Below, in pieces: positions 1 to 12,909 of a stretch of DNA of 64,000 nucleotides. Source of the stretch: Psilocybe azurescens. Its lineage: Eukaryota; Basidiomycota; Agaricomycetes; Agaricales; Agrocybaceae. Position 1 is the first letter of the stretch; each line of letters starts with the position of its first letter. Under the pieces are notes generated by a model. The model saw only the letters and a program-made list of their open reading frames with translations. It made no database searches and was not told the origin of the DNA. Where the stretch lies: the NCBI GenBank assembly GCA_023853785.1, contig JAJIRX010000798.1:62001-126000 (forward strand), given 5' to 3'. Position numbers and translations under genes: made by a program.

Positions 1-2004
1 AAAGGGTCATAGTGGCAGAACATCGTTATATTGTGTCTGAATTTAACCAGCACCGTCATGCAAGTACAGGTATACCGCTATTTGTCGGATGATTCAAACA
101 TCACGTTACGAAAGTAAACTTCTTTCATGTTGTTGTTCTCGTACCCTGTACCTATGTCATTCTTGAAGCGACAGCTCTGCAGTTTTTGGCTGAAAAACCT
201 CCCAGTCTCATAGACAGTTTTTGCTGGGAGTCGAGGACTATATCAACCCCTCACCTGTGTCGTCGTGGTCAATGCTCGTCGATCGTCAAAGTGGCGGAAA
301 AAATTGCGTACAGTGAGGGATCCTACACAGGTTGTGTCTAGCTTGATTTGCGTGGCCGTCATGTCCATTCTTCTTCCCTCTTCATGCGTTGTTTGATCTC
401 CTCTGATCCTTCCTTGTCGTCCTAGTCATCCGTTCGCGCGCTGCTTCGGAGGTAGATGATCATCCTCGGCTTTGTCAACCTACATAACTAACTGAGCATC
501 GCTCTTGGAACAACTTCTGCTATAGTTCCCGTCCACCCCGTACAGTGCAGTTCACATACATATGTCGTGAGAGGCGGTAATCTTGGCTATGTACCATCAA
601 AGAGCGGCAGTGGATGTCGAAGCTAAGAGACGTTCTTTCTCCAACCCAACGTGCATCTTCCCAGAAGTGCCCTGAAAGAACGGTGGAATAAAAGGCAGAT
701 GCGGCCTGTTACAAGACAAAATAGATCAGCAGCAGAACCTAAGTACCAAAAGATGTACGCACCACAATGTATAGCAAATTCGCAGGTAGAAATCGTGCAC
801 AAAAGGATGTATGAGGGAACAAATTTATAGGAGAAGAGGGGTAGTCGGAGAGCTAGAGGTAGTGAAAGCGATGACGCAGGTTGAAAGGTGGATGTACCGT
901 ATTCCATTGGTCAATCGGCATCTGTCTGTTTCTTATCGGACGGCGGCAACAGCGACTCAAAAAATGGGTACGCACCTTTGCGTTGACCCCTTGGGAAACC
1001 CCAATCTGTTTTCACCTCCCCTCCCATATCCTATACACACAGCACACACCGCGCTCTGTGGAAGGTTTAGATACACTATGGTTATATTGGGCCAACACTT
1101 TCCTGATGATAAAGGTTGCGTCTGTGTCAGTGTTTCAAACCGTGGCGACTTCGGTAGCAGCTAGGACTGCTTTCCTTGTTGCATCATGTGCCAGTACTTA
1201 GAATGGAGGAATGTCAGTGCGAGAGGAGGACCGGTGATGATGGTGGTGGCATAAAAAGTTAACGGTGCTACGCCAATAAAGAGCCTTTGGTGAGACTTAG
1301 TGCACAACTGCAGGGTTGGCAGGGCGATATTTATTGGCCATGACGTGCCTTTGAGAGCAATAAACGTGGCGATTGACTGCCCGGACGACCAGAATCTCTC
1401 CAATTCCTTTCATGGTTCTCACAGGGAAAGAATTAGGTACCAATCATATTTAGTATGACAGCTCTCAACTTATTAACGAAAAAATTTCCAATCTGTTGGG
1501 CACCATAATGATCTGTCAATGTTCAAACGCTCAGCCTTTAGGTGTCATTCTCAGCATTACGGAGGGTAAAGCATATGTCAAATGCTGTTATAATTTGCGC
1601 AAGGATCATCATTATGCAATACGAGTACATCGTGCACTGTTGGTACTAATACTAACCGCTTTTTATCACCGTCGTAACCCTTCAGCCTCTCATTTGGCGG
1701 TATGTGAGGGACCCGTCGTTGAGGTTCTCAGAAGCTGGCGACAAAAATCTGCCCTTTGGAGCACGAAGGCCGGGATCATGATTCCACTCCTAGGGTTTCG
1801 ACTCAGCAGCCTGCCTGCAACGTGAGCGGAAGGAAAAACAATAAGCGGGCCTAGACTAGGGTTTTGCTCTGACGTGTTCTTCAGTCTCGATTGTTGAAAG
1901 TTGAACCTGTTATGATGACGACGATACGGTAGACCACATGTACAGCCACACCGCCAACAACCAAAATAGCTCAGATGGTGGGTTCGGGTCCAAACCACAT
2001 CTGA
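1..2004. other. Non-coding left edge
   Basis: No open frame here shows a recognisable domain, a plausible spliced continuation or coding-like composition. The longest frames (around 0.6-1.2 kb and 1.5-2.0 kb, on both strands) are short, overlap one another in opposite directions and have no family features. I see nothing more specific than ordinary intergenic DNA and perhaps the 3' flank of the gene that begins at 2005. Confidence 0.5.
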
Positions 2005-3698
2005 TCAGAGTCGTCGCTGTGGTGCGAACTGCGTGGGGAGCGGGGTTGTGGGCTGCGATCGTAACGGGAGTTTGGCCTGAGCCTGAGCTGGAGCCTGACC
2101 CTGTTGCTGAGACGGCGATGGCGACAGAGACGGTGACTGAAGTCGAGACTGAGGCGACCTTGGGTGTTTTATCGACGGGCGCGGGCCTCTCGGCGACGGC
2201 ACGATGTGTCCCGTGCCATATGCCGCTCTGCCCTGCGCGAACGCATATCCCTCATCGTCCACCGAGCCAGGTCCCATTCCCGCTCCGAATCCAAATCCGC
2301 GCTCCACGTCCACATCTTCATCGTCCGCACCGCGCGCGGATACCTGGTCCCCATGCACATTAATCCCATTACCACTCATATTTCCTGTCGAACGGGAACG
2401 GTCCGACCCCTCCGTGAGCTTGGGATCGAGCCTGACCCGGGTAGGAAGCTGGGGGAGGTGGTACCCGGCGCTGCACCATCATGTCTTGGTGGAACGTAAG
2501 CCGCTTTCTGATCGTGTGTCGGCGCCGTCTGAGGAATATGAAGAGGAAGGCGAGCAAGCTCAGTGCGAGGAGCCCGCCGATCACGCCGCCGACGATGGCG
2601 GGGATGTTGCTGGTGGATGATGATTTGAGGGTGGTTTGGGATTGGGGGGATGGACTGTATAAGGGAGGGAGTGTGAGTAGAGATTCCAATAAGATGGGAA
2701 GCAGGAGACTGGGGGATAGTGTGCGTAGAATGGAGGGAGGTGGAATTACACACCTGGTAGAGGGCGTCTGTGATATTAGACTCGTGCTCGATATGGTGCT
2801 GGACATAAGATGTTGAAATTAGCTACAAATCCAAAAGAGGCGGAAAATATAAGGGATAGAGGGAAGAAATTTACGTTGAAGCTGCAGGTATATCTGCAGA
2901 AGGCGAATCACTGGGTGAACTAGGGGATACAGCATCAGTTCGTCATTCTTCAACCAAAAACAAGAGTATACAGAATGAAGAAAAGATACCTACTCAGTTC
3001 CTGGTGTCGGGCTCGGAGAGTCTGTTGAGGTCGTGCTCGGGCTCAGTTCGGTGACCGTCACTTCATCACTTGATCCAAGAACATCGCCGTTCCTTCGAAG
3101 CGTGTAAGAAATTAGTCTAATGCACGATGTGGATCAATGACTTGTGGATAGATCATACCCAGCAACAGCCTTCAATTTAAACGTCCTGTGAAAAAATAAG
3201 ATCTGTGTAAATAAACGAAACTAAAATCCGGCGGCAAACTCGCTGCTAGCCGTACAATGCGCAAACGCAAGTTTCAAACTATCAAGAGGACTCACCCAGC
3301 TGATGGAAAGGTGACTTCAACGCTCCCTTTATGCATTTCCTTTTGAGGCTGTATATTGGACGCTGCCACCCCTATATCCGTGCCTTCTTGTACGAAGCGC
3401 AGGTCGAATTTCGTATTATCAGGGTGCATATCTCCTTTCTCCGTTTCCCATCCCACCGTGGTTGCAGTGCCGGCCTGCACCTGAGATGGGACATGGATAT
3501 CCAGACATTTGACATTAGAAACAAGATAGAAGTATAGTATCGTCAATCTGTATGATTAAAGAGCAAGCGTCAGTGTAAATGGGATGTCTGCTGCAAAATG
3601 GAAAGAATGCATTCATGAATCGATTACGCAAGGTTTCGGGTATGACAGAAGGAAGGGAAAGCGAGGCAGTAGCACACTCACAACAAGATGCATTTCAT
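2005..3698 (-). CDS. Kre9/Knh-like single-pass membrane protein (cell-surface, Ser/Thr-rich stalk)
   Basis: Probably a cell-surface protein linked to the wall. Spliced by eye, it starts at 3698 with a 17-nt first exon (3682-3698); a 134-nt intron then leads into the rest of a signal peptide (begins MKCILLLTILYFYLVSNVKC). Next comes a Kre9/Knh1-type N-terminal domain (motif LDIHVPSQVQAGTATTVGWE at the domain start), which includes a 27-nt micro-exon near 3.18 kb. A Ser/Thr/Pro-rich stalk (about 2.6-3.1 kb), one membrane helix followed by an Arg cluster (NIPAIVGGVIGGLLALSLLA, then RRRRH), and a Pro/Gln-rich cytoplasmic tail complete it. The last intron is 2385-2436 (52 nt) and restores the frame into the tail. 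A possible 45-nt intron before the helix is in frame either way. The family role in beta-glucan assembly is known for yeast Kre9/Knh1; the function here is inferred from architecture. Confidence 0.72.
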
Positions 3699-4742
3699 CG
3701 TTCCAGCACCAGGCATGAAACAAACTCCTCCCCAAAACAGAAAAAACCAAAAACCAAAATTAAGAAAGAAAGATATCAACAACCGCACCAGGCGTTGAAG
3801 ATGGGAGGGTTTTGAAGGGAAAACGCCTCGTCGAAAGCTCAAGCCGACCCAGCGTCGTCGAAAGATGGTCGATTGAAACAAAGGAAAGAAGAAGCCAGTT
3901 ATCCGTCTGTGCCCTGTTGATATGTGCTAGTATGCCTATTTTTCGACTAGATCGGACAGTGAGTGATGGATGGTTGTCATCAGGGTTTGAAAGATCACAG
4001 CCTTCAACGTCCTAACATTGAGACTAAAGATCATTAAAAGATGGGAGCACTGCTGAGGGTGATGGAAATCAAGTGGCGTTGAATGGTGTGTTGTACAGCA
4101 TTTCAGTGCGTTTTTGGGACAGAGTGCAAGGCAGAAGAGCAGCAGCAGAGCGCAGAATATACTAGGAATTTCGAGGCGAATATAACTGAGATAAGGGCTC
4201 CTGAAACGAAACGCCTGTCAAGACAGAAAATAGCAACGATTATGTCAGGATTGACGCTGTTGCCATGGTTGTGTTTGCCGAAAAAGTGTGAACCAAGCAA
4301 GAGAAATAGCGGTGGCAGTGCCTCTGATGCGCGTCTGGGTGCTAAAAATAGACATACAACGCCTAACACCATGGATGATATCCATCGCCAACCTATCTAC
4401 TGAGACAGATACCTTGGTTTGGTTAGGATCACTATGGAAATATTAAGGATTAAGCACTGACAGGATCAAGCGAGCAGGCCGAGCCCTACTCTAGGCCTCA
4501 GGCGATGGCAATATGCTCATCGGTGTACGGTTTAATAGTGCAGGGACAGACCGACCATGGCGTCGGACATAAAACACAGAGATTATTCAGAGTATACACG
4601 AGTAGCACATTCCTGAGGCGAGTATGAACATAATATTACTTCCTTTCTAGTCGGATATCTAGCGGAGTTTTAGAGCGTTTTGAGACTAAAGGATCCAGAG
4701 TCATAGAAAGAAATTGTTATTGCTCGTTTGCGATTGTACATT
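3699..4742. other. Intergenic, no gene seen
   Basis: About 1 kb between the start of the Kre9/Knh-like gene and the 3' end of the HMG-CoA reductase gene. Frames at 4.08-4.40 kb on both strands overlap each other and have no family motif. It probably holds the promoter of the leftward gene and the terminator of the next. Confidence 0.5.
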
Positions 4743-6684
4743 TCAAAACACAAATATACAAGATTTATAAAACGTTTGAGTATCTAATAAAACAGGATAA
4801 AATAGATAACCATGCCCCAAAGATATATCTATCCGATGAGAAGAAGGGGGAAAATAATTGCTGGCGCAATGAAGGAATGTAATTAAGTGATATAATAGAA
4901 AGAATGCTGTTGATGGAGATAAAGATGGAAGGCATCGCTGTGAGAAGTGAAAACTGAAAACTGAAGAAGAGACCGACACGTTCACTGCGTGTAAGGTGGC
5001 AGCGACGAAGTCGACGACGACGGTGTCAACACGCCCACCGACGACGTCTCCCCTGACCAAATGCGGCCTATAAATCGCGCCCTTCTTCACCCCAGCGGTA
5101 ACCGGGATCTTCTCCACCACCGCGGGCGTCGCGACCTGCGAGCGGTTGTGTTGCATGTGCGCGCGGATGAGGTGTCCAGCAGCGAGTGCGCCAAGGAGCG
5201 AGAGCTCGCCGGCCATGACGGCGGCGGCGATGAGCCGTGCGAGGCCCTGCGAGTTCTGCCCAGGCTTGGTCGGGTGAGCGCCTTTCAGGCCGAGCATTTC
5301 TAGGACGGCTTTTTGGGGCCCGAGGACGGTGCCCCCGCCGACGGTGCCGACTTCGATGCAGGGCATGCTGACAGTCATGAGGAGATCTTCACCGTCATTG
5401 ACGCTAAGGAGAGAAAAATGCATAAGAAACATAGATCGTGAAGAAGAAGAATAAAAAGACACGTACGCCTCCATCAAAGTCATGCACATAGAGCTCTCCA
5501 CGTTCTGAGCGGGGTCCTGTCCGGTAGCCAAGAAGATCGCAGTGAGGATGTTGGCGGCGTGGGCATTGAACCCTCCGATGGAACCCGCCATCGCGCTTCC
5601 CACCAAGTTCTTCTTCGTGTTGAGGTTAACCAATGCAGCCACAGTTGTCTTCAACACCGTCTTCACAACATGTCCCGGAATGACCGCCTCTGCCACCACG
5701 CTCTTCCCGCGGCCCTCAATCCAGTTGATAGCAGCGGGCTTCTTATCCGTGCAATAATTCCCCGACAGCGCAAGCACCACCATGCCAGGATAGCGCTCCT
5801 GCATCACCTCCAGCGCCTTCTCCGTGCCCTTCGAGATCATGTTCATGCCCATCGCGTCGCCAGTGGACGTCGCAAAGCGCACGTACAGCGTCCTGCCCGC
5901 CATGGCTGTCTTGAGGCTCTTGAGCTTTGCGAAGCGCGAGGTGCTCTCGAACGCCTTTTTGATGGTGAGGTACCCCTCGGGCGAGTCGATCCAGATCTTG
6001 GCGGACGCGGCGTCGACGATGCTCGGGAAGTCGATCGCAGGACCACGCGTCATCGCGTCTTGCGTGAGCACAGTGGTAACACCTCCGCCCGCGTTGAGGG
6101 CTTTGCAGCCGCGGGACGCGGAGGCGACAAGCGTGCCTTCAGCGGTGGCCATCGGGATGGGGTAGAGCGTGCCGTCAATGTAGAGGGGCCCGGCGATGCC
6201 GAGCGGGATGGGGATGTAGCCCACGACGTTCTCGCAGCATGCACCGAGTACTTTGGAGTAGTCGTAGTCTGCCAAGGGGATATCTGAAGATTCGAGTGTC
6301 TGGGTCGAAGATGCACGGGCTGGAATAGTTGTTATAGATTAGATTGATTCAAAAGAAAGAAGGTAGAATGAGATACTCACAGATCAACGCCCTTCTAATT
6401 CTAACAGCCCTCTCCAGCTCGTTCATGCCGAGCACTTTCTCCAGGGAGTAAGCCGCGATCTTGCCGCACTGGGCGAGCATGATCACCTCCTCGTCGTTTA
6501 AAAGCGCGAGAGACTCGCTGAGTGGCCTGGGCCCGTTCTCGAAGATGTCAATGCACTGCGCCAGGGAGCGCACTTCGTCGACGACGTTCTTCACATTCTC
6601 GGAGCTGTCCTCGGAGGATGAAGTGTCCGAGCTGCCGGAGGAGTGGGGTGGGGAGATGAGACGGAATGAAGATCGCATGGGCAT
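4743..6684 (-). CDS. HMG-CoA reductase, catalytic domain only (no membrane/sterol-sensing domain)
   Basis: Class I HMG-CoA reductase: reduces HMG-CoA to mevalonate with NADPH, the committed step to sterols and terpenoids. Exons are 6381-6684, 5467-6319 and 4743-5403; introns 6320-6380 (61 nt) and 5404-5466 (63 nt) rejoin conserved text exactly (ALIS|RAS; TLMEA|VND). Visible hallmarks are the [17 protein letters not shown] region, DAMGMNM, the NADPH-binding [25 protein letters not shown] and the catalytic His in HMQHNRS, whose Ser is the site AMPK phosphorylates in animal enzymes. About 605 aa are read, against roughly 1,000-1,200 for the usual fungal enzyme. The N-terminus is a Ser/acidic stretch that enters the known linker ([20 protein letters not shown]) directly. 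Position 6684 is the first ATG after an in-frame TAG, and nothing upstream encodes membrane helices. The C-terminal ~60 residues are unlike the family and may be untranslated sequence. Confidence 0.9.
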
Positions 6685-9600
6685 TATTGTAAGTGGTTTT
6701 GGTGTTTGTCTGTGTATTGCTGTGGACGACTGAGGTCGAGAGTAGGTGTAGTAGATACAGTTGCAGATGATTGATGAAGCTCTAGAGCAAATGGATGTCT
6801 AAGTCGAATGCGAATGCGAGTCGAGAACGGGGTCGAGAAGAGAGTCTAAAGAGATACACTGTGCTTGAAATCCGGGAGAGGAAAACAATATCGAAATTGA
6901 GATTGAGTTCTCCATGTTTTAAGTAAACCCAACAATGTCAGCAAGATGGAAAAAGATTTGAGATTGAACGTATCAGTCCAAGTTGAGAATTGCATAAGAA
7001 ATCGGACACTGGGAGCATACCCGAGGACCCCCGACACCGACACCCAAAGTCGTTTGCATGGAGCAATCAATCCCGGGACCCGGTTAACAAGCTCTGAAAT
7101 CAGAAACGGTCCAAAGGAGAACGCAAATCCCTTCCAAATGTGATCTCTTGAACGCTTTGCTGCAGCGATGGTCGTATCACAGATTCATGCATGGTATGTG
7201 TTCCCACTATGGAATTTACTAGGTGCTCGGTTATGATTCGGCCTGAACGCACTGGGAAATGGGCGGCTTTATTATGTCGCACCTCCTTCTCGTGGGCTTT
7301 GAGTCCCACTGCCCGAAGAGCAAAGAACCACAATACTCAGTTATCGCACATGCTATCGTGAGCTATTGTACAACCGCGCACATACTACAGCTGAATAAAT
7401 CAGCAAGATATAAGAACATACCAATTTGATGGTCAACGGTCGCAGTGGAATGAGCGGACAGATGTCATTACAGGATGATATCTCTTCAACAAAATTCACC
7501 CCAAAGCGGCAGCCGCAAGAAAAACCAAACAATCCAAGCCGATGCAATCAAAGATTCATTCAGCGGGCTGCGTACGAGGTCCTCCTCTTCATTCGGGACC
7601 GTGTCGGTCGAATTAAGATGATTTACCTCGGAACGGAGAAAGTCCATATACATCGATGTTCCGCAGAACGGGCTGCAAATTATCTAATCCATATGTAGCA
7701 TGTAGCACTGGAAATTTTTCAATTGCACCATGACTCAGTTTCAGATGAAATGAGGATAGCATGAAGCAGTAGTCAGCGACGTTTGTTCGTAGGCGTTTGT
7801 TCAGTGCTGTACGTAACGGTTTTCTGAAGTGCCTGTATACGAGAATTATAGTTGACACCCGCCCTGAGTGATAACCGGCGCTTAGACACAGTGGCGCACA
7901 ATCGTCTCGCCAACGAAGCGAGCCAGTCTATTTAGCGACGATATATCGCCTCCTCCAACACGACCTTTGTTAGCTAGCGAGCGTGCTTTAGCGCCATATA
8001 AAACGGGTCTTAAACCAATACACTTCTTGCATGCTTTTTACTCGACTCCGCACTCCCTCCAACAAAATTCTGTCCAAAAAGCTTTTCTCCATTACGTGAA
8101 ATACAAATATTCGCTATGTATCTTTTTGATTACAAGCTTATATACTATACCTCTTTGGTTTAGTTCCAGACCTAATCCCATCTTGCACATCACTCGCACA
8201 TCCCAACATTAGATGACCAGGTCCAGAGTAGGAAACATAAATGCAAAGCGATAGCTCCCTAAACCAATACTAATACGAAGACCAATACGGCGACAACCCC
8301 AAACTCACCGAAGGAACTAAAACGGTCCGACACCATCCTCAAACTCAAATGTTAGAGTGCACAAATGGCCATTAGAAACACCCCACCAGGATATTTAATT
8401 TTTCTACATTCTAAAAAATCTGCTGCACTACTCTATATGTAAGATGTACTTCATTGATGGTAAAAAGATGATGATGATCACCGAGTCCGAGTCTCCAGAC
8501 CCGGTCGATCGCCGAGCATTGGATTGGGTGCATATCAATGAATAGTCGCCCGGCCACTGGGCTGGAGCAGCGGACACTCTGCACTCGGATCCCGGGCGAA
8601 GTTCGTGGCTCTGCAGTCCTTGGTCGTGGTCGAGATTCATTGAATGAATGAAATTTGATTTTGCAGGGCTGTAACAGGAGTGTGAGGCGTGTAGGAACTC
8701 GATCCTACTTAGGTTGTTAATATCATCTTCATTTTTCAGATCTGCAGCGATAAATGCTATCATGAATTATTTACAAGATTACCTTCAGGCGACCAAGTTA
8801 GTGCAGAACAAGGTAGATAAGATCATAGAATAAGCCCAAACTCGACGACGATTCAGGAAATAATCATTCATACCTCAAGGAGAAATATCTCTCCATCTCT
8901 CTCAATCTTCATATTTAAAAAGTCAGCAATCTGGTCGTTCATATGAAGTTTGAACTCCATTGTGTGCAAGTATTTTCTATGTACCTTGCGAGATCGTCGC
9001 TAAGATAAACCAAAAGGCGCTAAGTCGTGATTGCAGTGATTGCCGCGTTGATTGCCGAGTATAATTTTCAACGGCTTGTCTATCAAATACTTATCTTTTT
9101 CTCACGATTAGACAAAGGGAGGCTGATTCGAAAAATTTCTTTGATGAGAATCATGGGTGCTGGAAATCGAAATCAAAAGGATCCTCTTGATTACCCTCTT
9201 CTACATTTTCGCCGACTGGATTGAGCGCGTTTTTCTACCTCTCTCGCTGTACCAACTCACCAGAGACACTCTTTTTCTTCTCCCGCTGCTTGCATGATGT
9301 TACCCAGCATGCGCATCCGCCCCAACCGCCGCTAATATTGCATCGCCACTGGCGCTGCTCTCGCGTTCTCGATTCGTACAGGAAAACTCAGACACCGCAT
9401 GCCGCCTTTAAGCTTCAAGTTCGCACAATACGCACTACTCGTGCTTATGATAAGCACTCCACCGTTTCTGGCCCTGCCTCCCTTTATCCTTTACGCCGTT
9501 TCCAGCGGTAAGCACGCCTATACAGATACTTTGGTCCCAGCCCGCAAATTAACCATGAAAGTCTTCGTCATGAAATGGCCGGTGTATTCAATCAACCCTA

Positions 9601-10056
9601 CCTACTCGTCCCCCTTCCTCTTCCCCTTCCACGCCCGTGGCTTTTTACGATCTGCGACGACGAGTGATGCGTAAGGAATGGCGACCGTCGTCATCGGATT
9701 CAAATGCTATCCTCATGCTCTCCTGTCTTTATTTATCTACGACAGGTAAGTATCAGTGTGTTCTCAGGGACCAGAACCATGAACCATGAAGATCGTCCAA
9801 GAAAGGTATCTGTTGTATCTATCTATGTATATGTATGTGTGTTCGGTCGGCATTTACTCAAATTTACTTCCGTGTGCTAGCTGTCCATCATTCTCCTTGG
9901 CTACTCTGCTTTCGCCATCCCAGTACCCTCTTCAAACATATATACCCTATTTGCGCATGCTTGCTCTTGTACCTGTTCTATATCCTGCTTCTTCTCTGCC
10001 GTCAAAGCTGTGGCACCGATTTCATCAGGCCTTTCATCCTCCTCAAAGATGTCCAC
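6685..10056. other. Gene-poor 3.4 kb
   Basis: No convincing gene. Short frames at 7.4-7.7, 8.0-8.2, 8.4-8.8 and 9.2-9.7 kb lack domains and codon bias. A plus-strand frame at 9399-9674 opens with a hydrophobic segment and could be an exon of a small secreted or membrane protein, but no continuation was found. No sterol-sensing domain for the adjacent reductase is present here in either strand. Confidence 0.5.
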
Positions 10057-10830
10057 AAACTATACAATCGAGAGACAAGGTGTCTAAATATCATATCTTC
10101 GACCAGGCATGCATGGGGCATTGCTACATGAAGAACAGCAATCCGCCCCAAACTGGTTGGATAGTACTGATAATTGGATAATATTCTCTCCTTTCTTCTT
10201 CGGGTGTGCGTGGAGTGTGGACAGAAATCCTGCTAGTCTTTCTTCATGTTTACGTTCGTCGGTTATCGACTTATTCGTGCAATACTGGTGACACTCTTCC
10301 AGCCTCCAATTCAGCAACGAGGTCCATTAGCTACGCTACAAATTCAAGAGACAATACATCCTAGGGCTACATCCTCGACCATCCATCACAGTGGAACGTT
10401 GCTTGTAGTAATCGCAATTCTGCTCCAAACCGGTTGGATATTGGACGTCATATCCAGCTTATCGCCTCTTCTTTCTTCCAGTGTGCTGTGGACCAAACTA
10501 TGTTAATTTCTGTCTATGTTCACTGGCTGTCGAGGTGTTCGTTCAATATGTGTCACATTCTTCTCGTGATATGTGGCCAGACTTAGCTATGCAATTGAGA
10601 GACGATACATCCCAGGCCCACCTCTTCAACCAGGCATCGTAATTGAGCGTTGTTAGTAATCGCATTTTGCTCCAAACCGGTTGGATATTGGAAGTCGTAA
10701 TGTGCTTATCGTCTCTCCTTGCTTCGAGCTGTGGCTGTGGATGAAAATACAATGCACTTCCTCGTTTATTCACGCGTTCTCAACTCGGTGCTTATTGTAC
10801 ATTTGTGTCTTTGGGATACGGCATATGGGA
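10057..10830. repeat. Degenerate tandem repeat, three copies of ~250-275 bp
   Basis: Three diverged head-to-tail copies can be aligned by eye. Landmarks are the CCAAAC(T/C)GGTTGGATA block at 10148, 10425 and 10672 (spacing 277 and 247), a preceding GAGACAA(T/G)-type block with a following ACCAGGCAT/ACCATCCAT block, and a TTCTTC...GTG.GTGGA block about 60 nt later. A weaker fourth match may lie at about 9.97-10.05 kb. No open frame runs through the copies. The array ends about 430 bp upstream of the WD40 gene start. Confidence 0.65.
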
Positions 10831-11263
10831 CTGTTTATTTTTACGACGACTTTCTCTCGGGCATTTAGAATCACAGGATTCTTTCGATGACCTGGCTTAA
10901 TTAGGTCATTCAAATAATCTTGGGCCATGTGTTTACACCATCGTTGAGTCGAATTCTATTTTTGGTACAAATATGGCCTGATTGAGCCATTTTCCAGACG
11001 TTGTCGCAGATTCGAGTTCCGCTGATCAATTTAAGCATCAGTGGGAAATAGCATCCCAAAATCGACACTGTTGGGTACGGAAGCAAGGGCACGTTGTAAA
11101 ACCTGAACTTAAACTGACAGATTCCCCACGATACACTCACGGGATCATTGTGAGAATGTTGTTAAATACTAATTGCGTACAATGGCCGTCGTGTTGTCAC
11201 TCTTCGCTTTACTGCATCGCATCGCACAGGCGCTTATCTCTCTCCTCCCATTTCTCCTCCCAG

Positions 11264-12909
11264 ATGTTGTCCACTTCGCCCAAATCGCCACTACAGCCTA
11301 CCAATTTTCCTCCATGGAAAGACTGGCATGGACCAATCAGAGCTACCGCGTTCTTTCCAGACGGGAAACGCATAGTCACGGCCGGCCACAGAGATAATAC
11401 CACAAGAGTATGGGATTTGGAGTCAGGTGAAGAGGATGGGGAACCGTTCTTAGGTCACGACCATATATCTCTCGCAGTTGCTGTGTCCAAAAGCGGCTCT
11501 GAAGTTGTAACTGGTGGTGCCGACAACAAGGTGTTCTTGTGGAAGGAAAACGACAGGATCAATCCGAAGGTTCTATTCGCAGGGCCAACGACGCATGGGC
11601 TCGGGATCTTCTCGGTAGCCTTTAGTTCAACTACATATCCCATGCTCGTAGCCTCCTGCGGCTCAGATGGCGTCGTGAACATTTGGGAAGTGAAGCCTGA
11701 TGCGTATTCCGAGGCCAGGACCAAAATACGCGAACCAGGCTACATAATCACCTCTATCCAATTCTCCCCGTCTAACCCCTCTCTCATCGCTCTCACCTCC
11801 ACTTACGATAAGAAGATCCGTATCTACAACACCTTCACCGGAGAGCAGATCGTCGAGATGGCGGGTCATACCACCCACGTTTCCTCGTTCGCTTGGTTCC
11901 CAGGCGGCCACCGTCTCGCTTCCAGCGGCGAGAAGTCCGTCCGGATCTGGGACTCCCGCACTGGAAAGGAAACCGGAGTTCCCCTCTTAGGCCACGAGCG
12001 CCTCGTCAAGACTATTACCATCTCCCCGGACGGGAAATACATCGCCAGCGGCTCGAACGACGGCACTGTTCGCGTATGGAGCGTGGCCACTCGCGGGCAG
12101 CTGGGCACCCAAATCTCAGTTGCTGGAGTCAGTATCGTGCGCTTCTCTCCGGACGGCCAGTCGCTTCTCACTGTTTCGGAAAGAAATGGAGTGCAATTGT
12201 GGCCGATGGCTCATCTCGAAGTTGAGGAGGGACTGAAGTTCACGAGGGAGGTTGTCGATGATCTCATGGCTTCTTCCGAGGGGTTCCGCATTGAGATGCG
12301 TAACACTTTACAGGAGAAGGTGAGTTCGTACTCAATTGCATAGAGGTACTGCCATAACTAACCCAGGATTTATCTCAGTTTGACGATTTATCACAGTCTC
12401 AAGCGACCGAGTTAGCAAGCGTAAAGGATCTTATTGAAGAGAGTGCATATGCAAGTAACTCTCGAATAAACGACCTACAGGATTACCTCAATAGCGCCGA
12501 AGCTGAGGAGAAGGTGCAATTTAATACACTGAGCGCGGAGCTCAAGCGTGTCACTGTCAACCAAGACGCCGAGTTCCAAGCGCTGAAAGGCGACCTCGTC
12601 AAGCTCTCAAATAAGAACGATGCTAATTTCAAAGTACTCAAGGAGGCACAGGATGGACACTTCGCTAAACAAGATGCCAGGTACCGAGATATCCAGGACG
12701 GTCTCACCTTAATGAAGAAAGATCTCAGCATTATCCAGAAGCTCCTTGGTGAACTCAACACCAATTTGTGCGTTTCTTTGTTTCTTCCTTTTTCTTGCAT
12801 TGTTATTATAAGTCGACTTAAATTTCGTCACTGTAGCAAAAAAACCTGCGGGACCTTCACTCAACCCCGGCAAATCGTAATCGTACAGAGTCCTGAGAGG
12901 CAGAGATAG
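11264..12909 (+). CDS. WD40-repeat protein with C-terminal coiled coil
   Basis: Beta-propeller scaffold protein, about 509 aa. Exons are 11264-12319, 12367-12767 and 12837-12909. The first ATG with propeller sequence close behind is at 11264; the frame is open further upstream but reads as non-coding. At least seven WD-type blades are visible, for example TAFFPDGKRIVTAGHRDNTT, VRIWDSRTGKETG, ITISPDGKYIASGSNDGTVR and FSPDGQSLLTVSE. Exon 2 encodes a charged helical segment with heptad-like spacing and few prolines (around residues 355-485), so a coiled coil is likely. The last intron has a good GTGCGT donor, but the alternative phase would change the final ~20 residues. Such propellers are numerous in Agaricomycetes; no specific partner or pathway can be named. 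Confidence 0.85.

Noticed and set aside
5559..6287. Long plus-strand open frame (242 codons) opposite the reductase gene
   Set aside because: Antisense shadow of the GC-rich HMG-CoA reductase exon; Arg/His/Ala-rich text without motifs.
8480..8610. GC-richer patch resembling a tRNA-like fold
   Set aside because: No A/B-box promoter pair or T-loop sequence in the right spacing on either strand.
9399..9674. Plus-strand frame with a hydrophobic N-terminus
   Set aside because: No continuation after the GTAAGC site, no family pattern, overlapping frames equally long.
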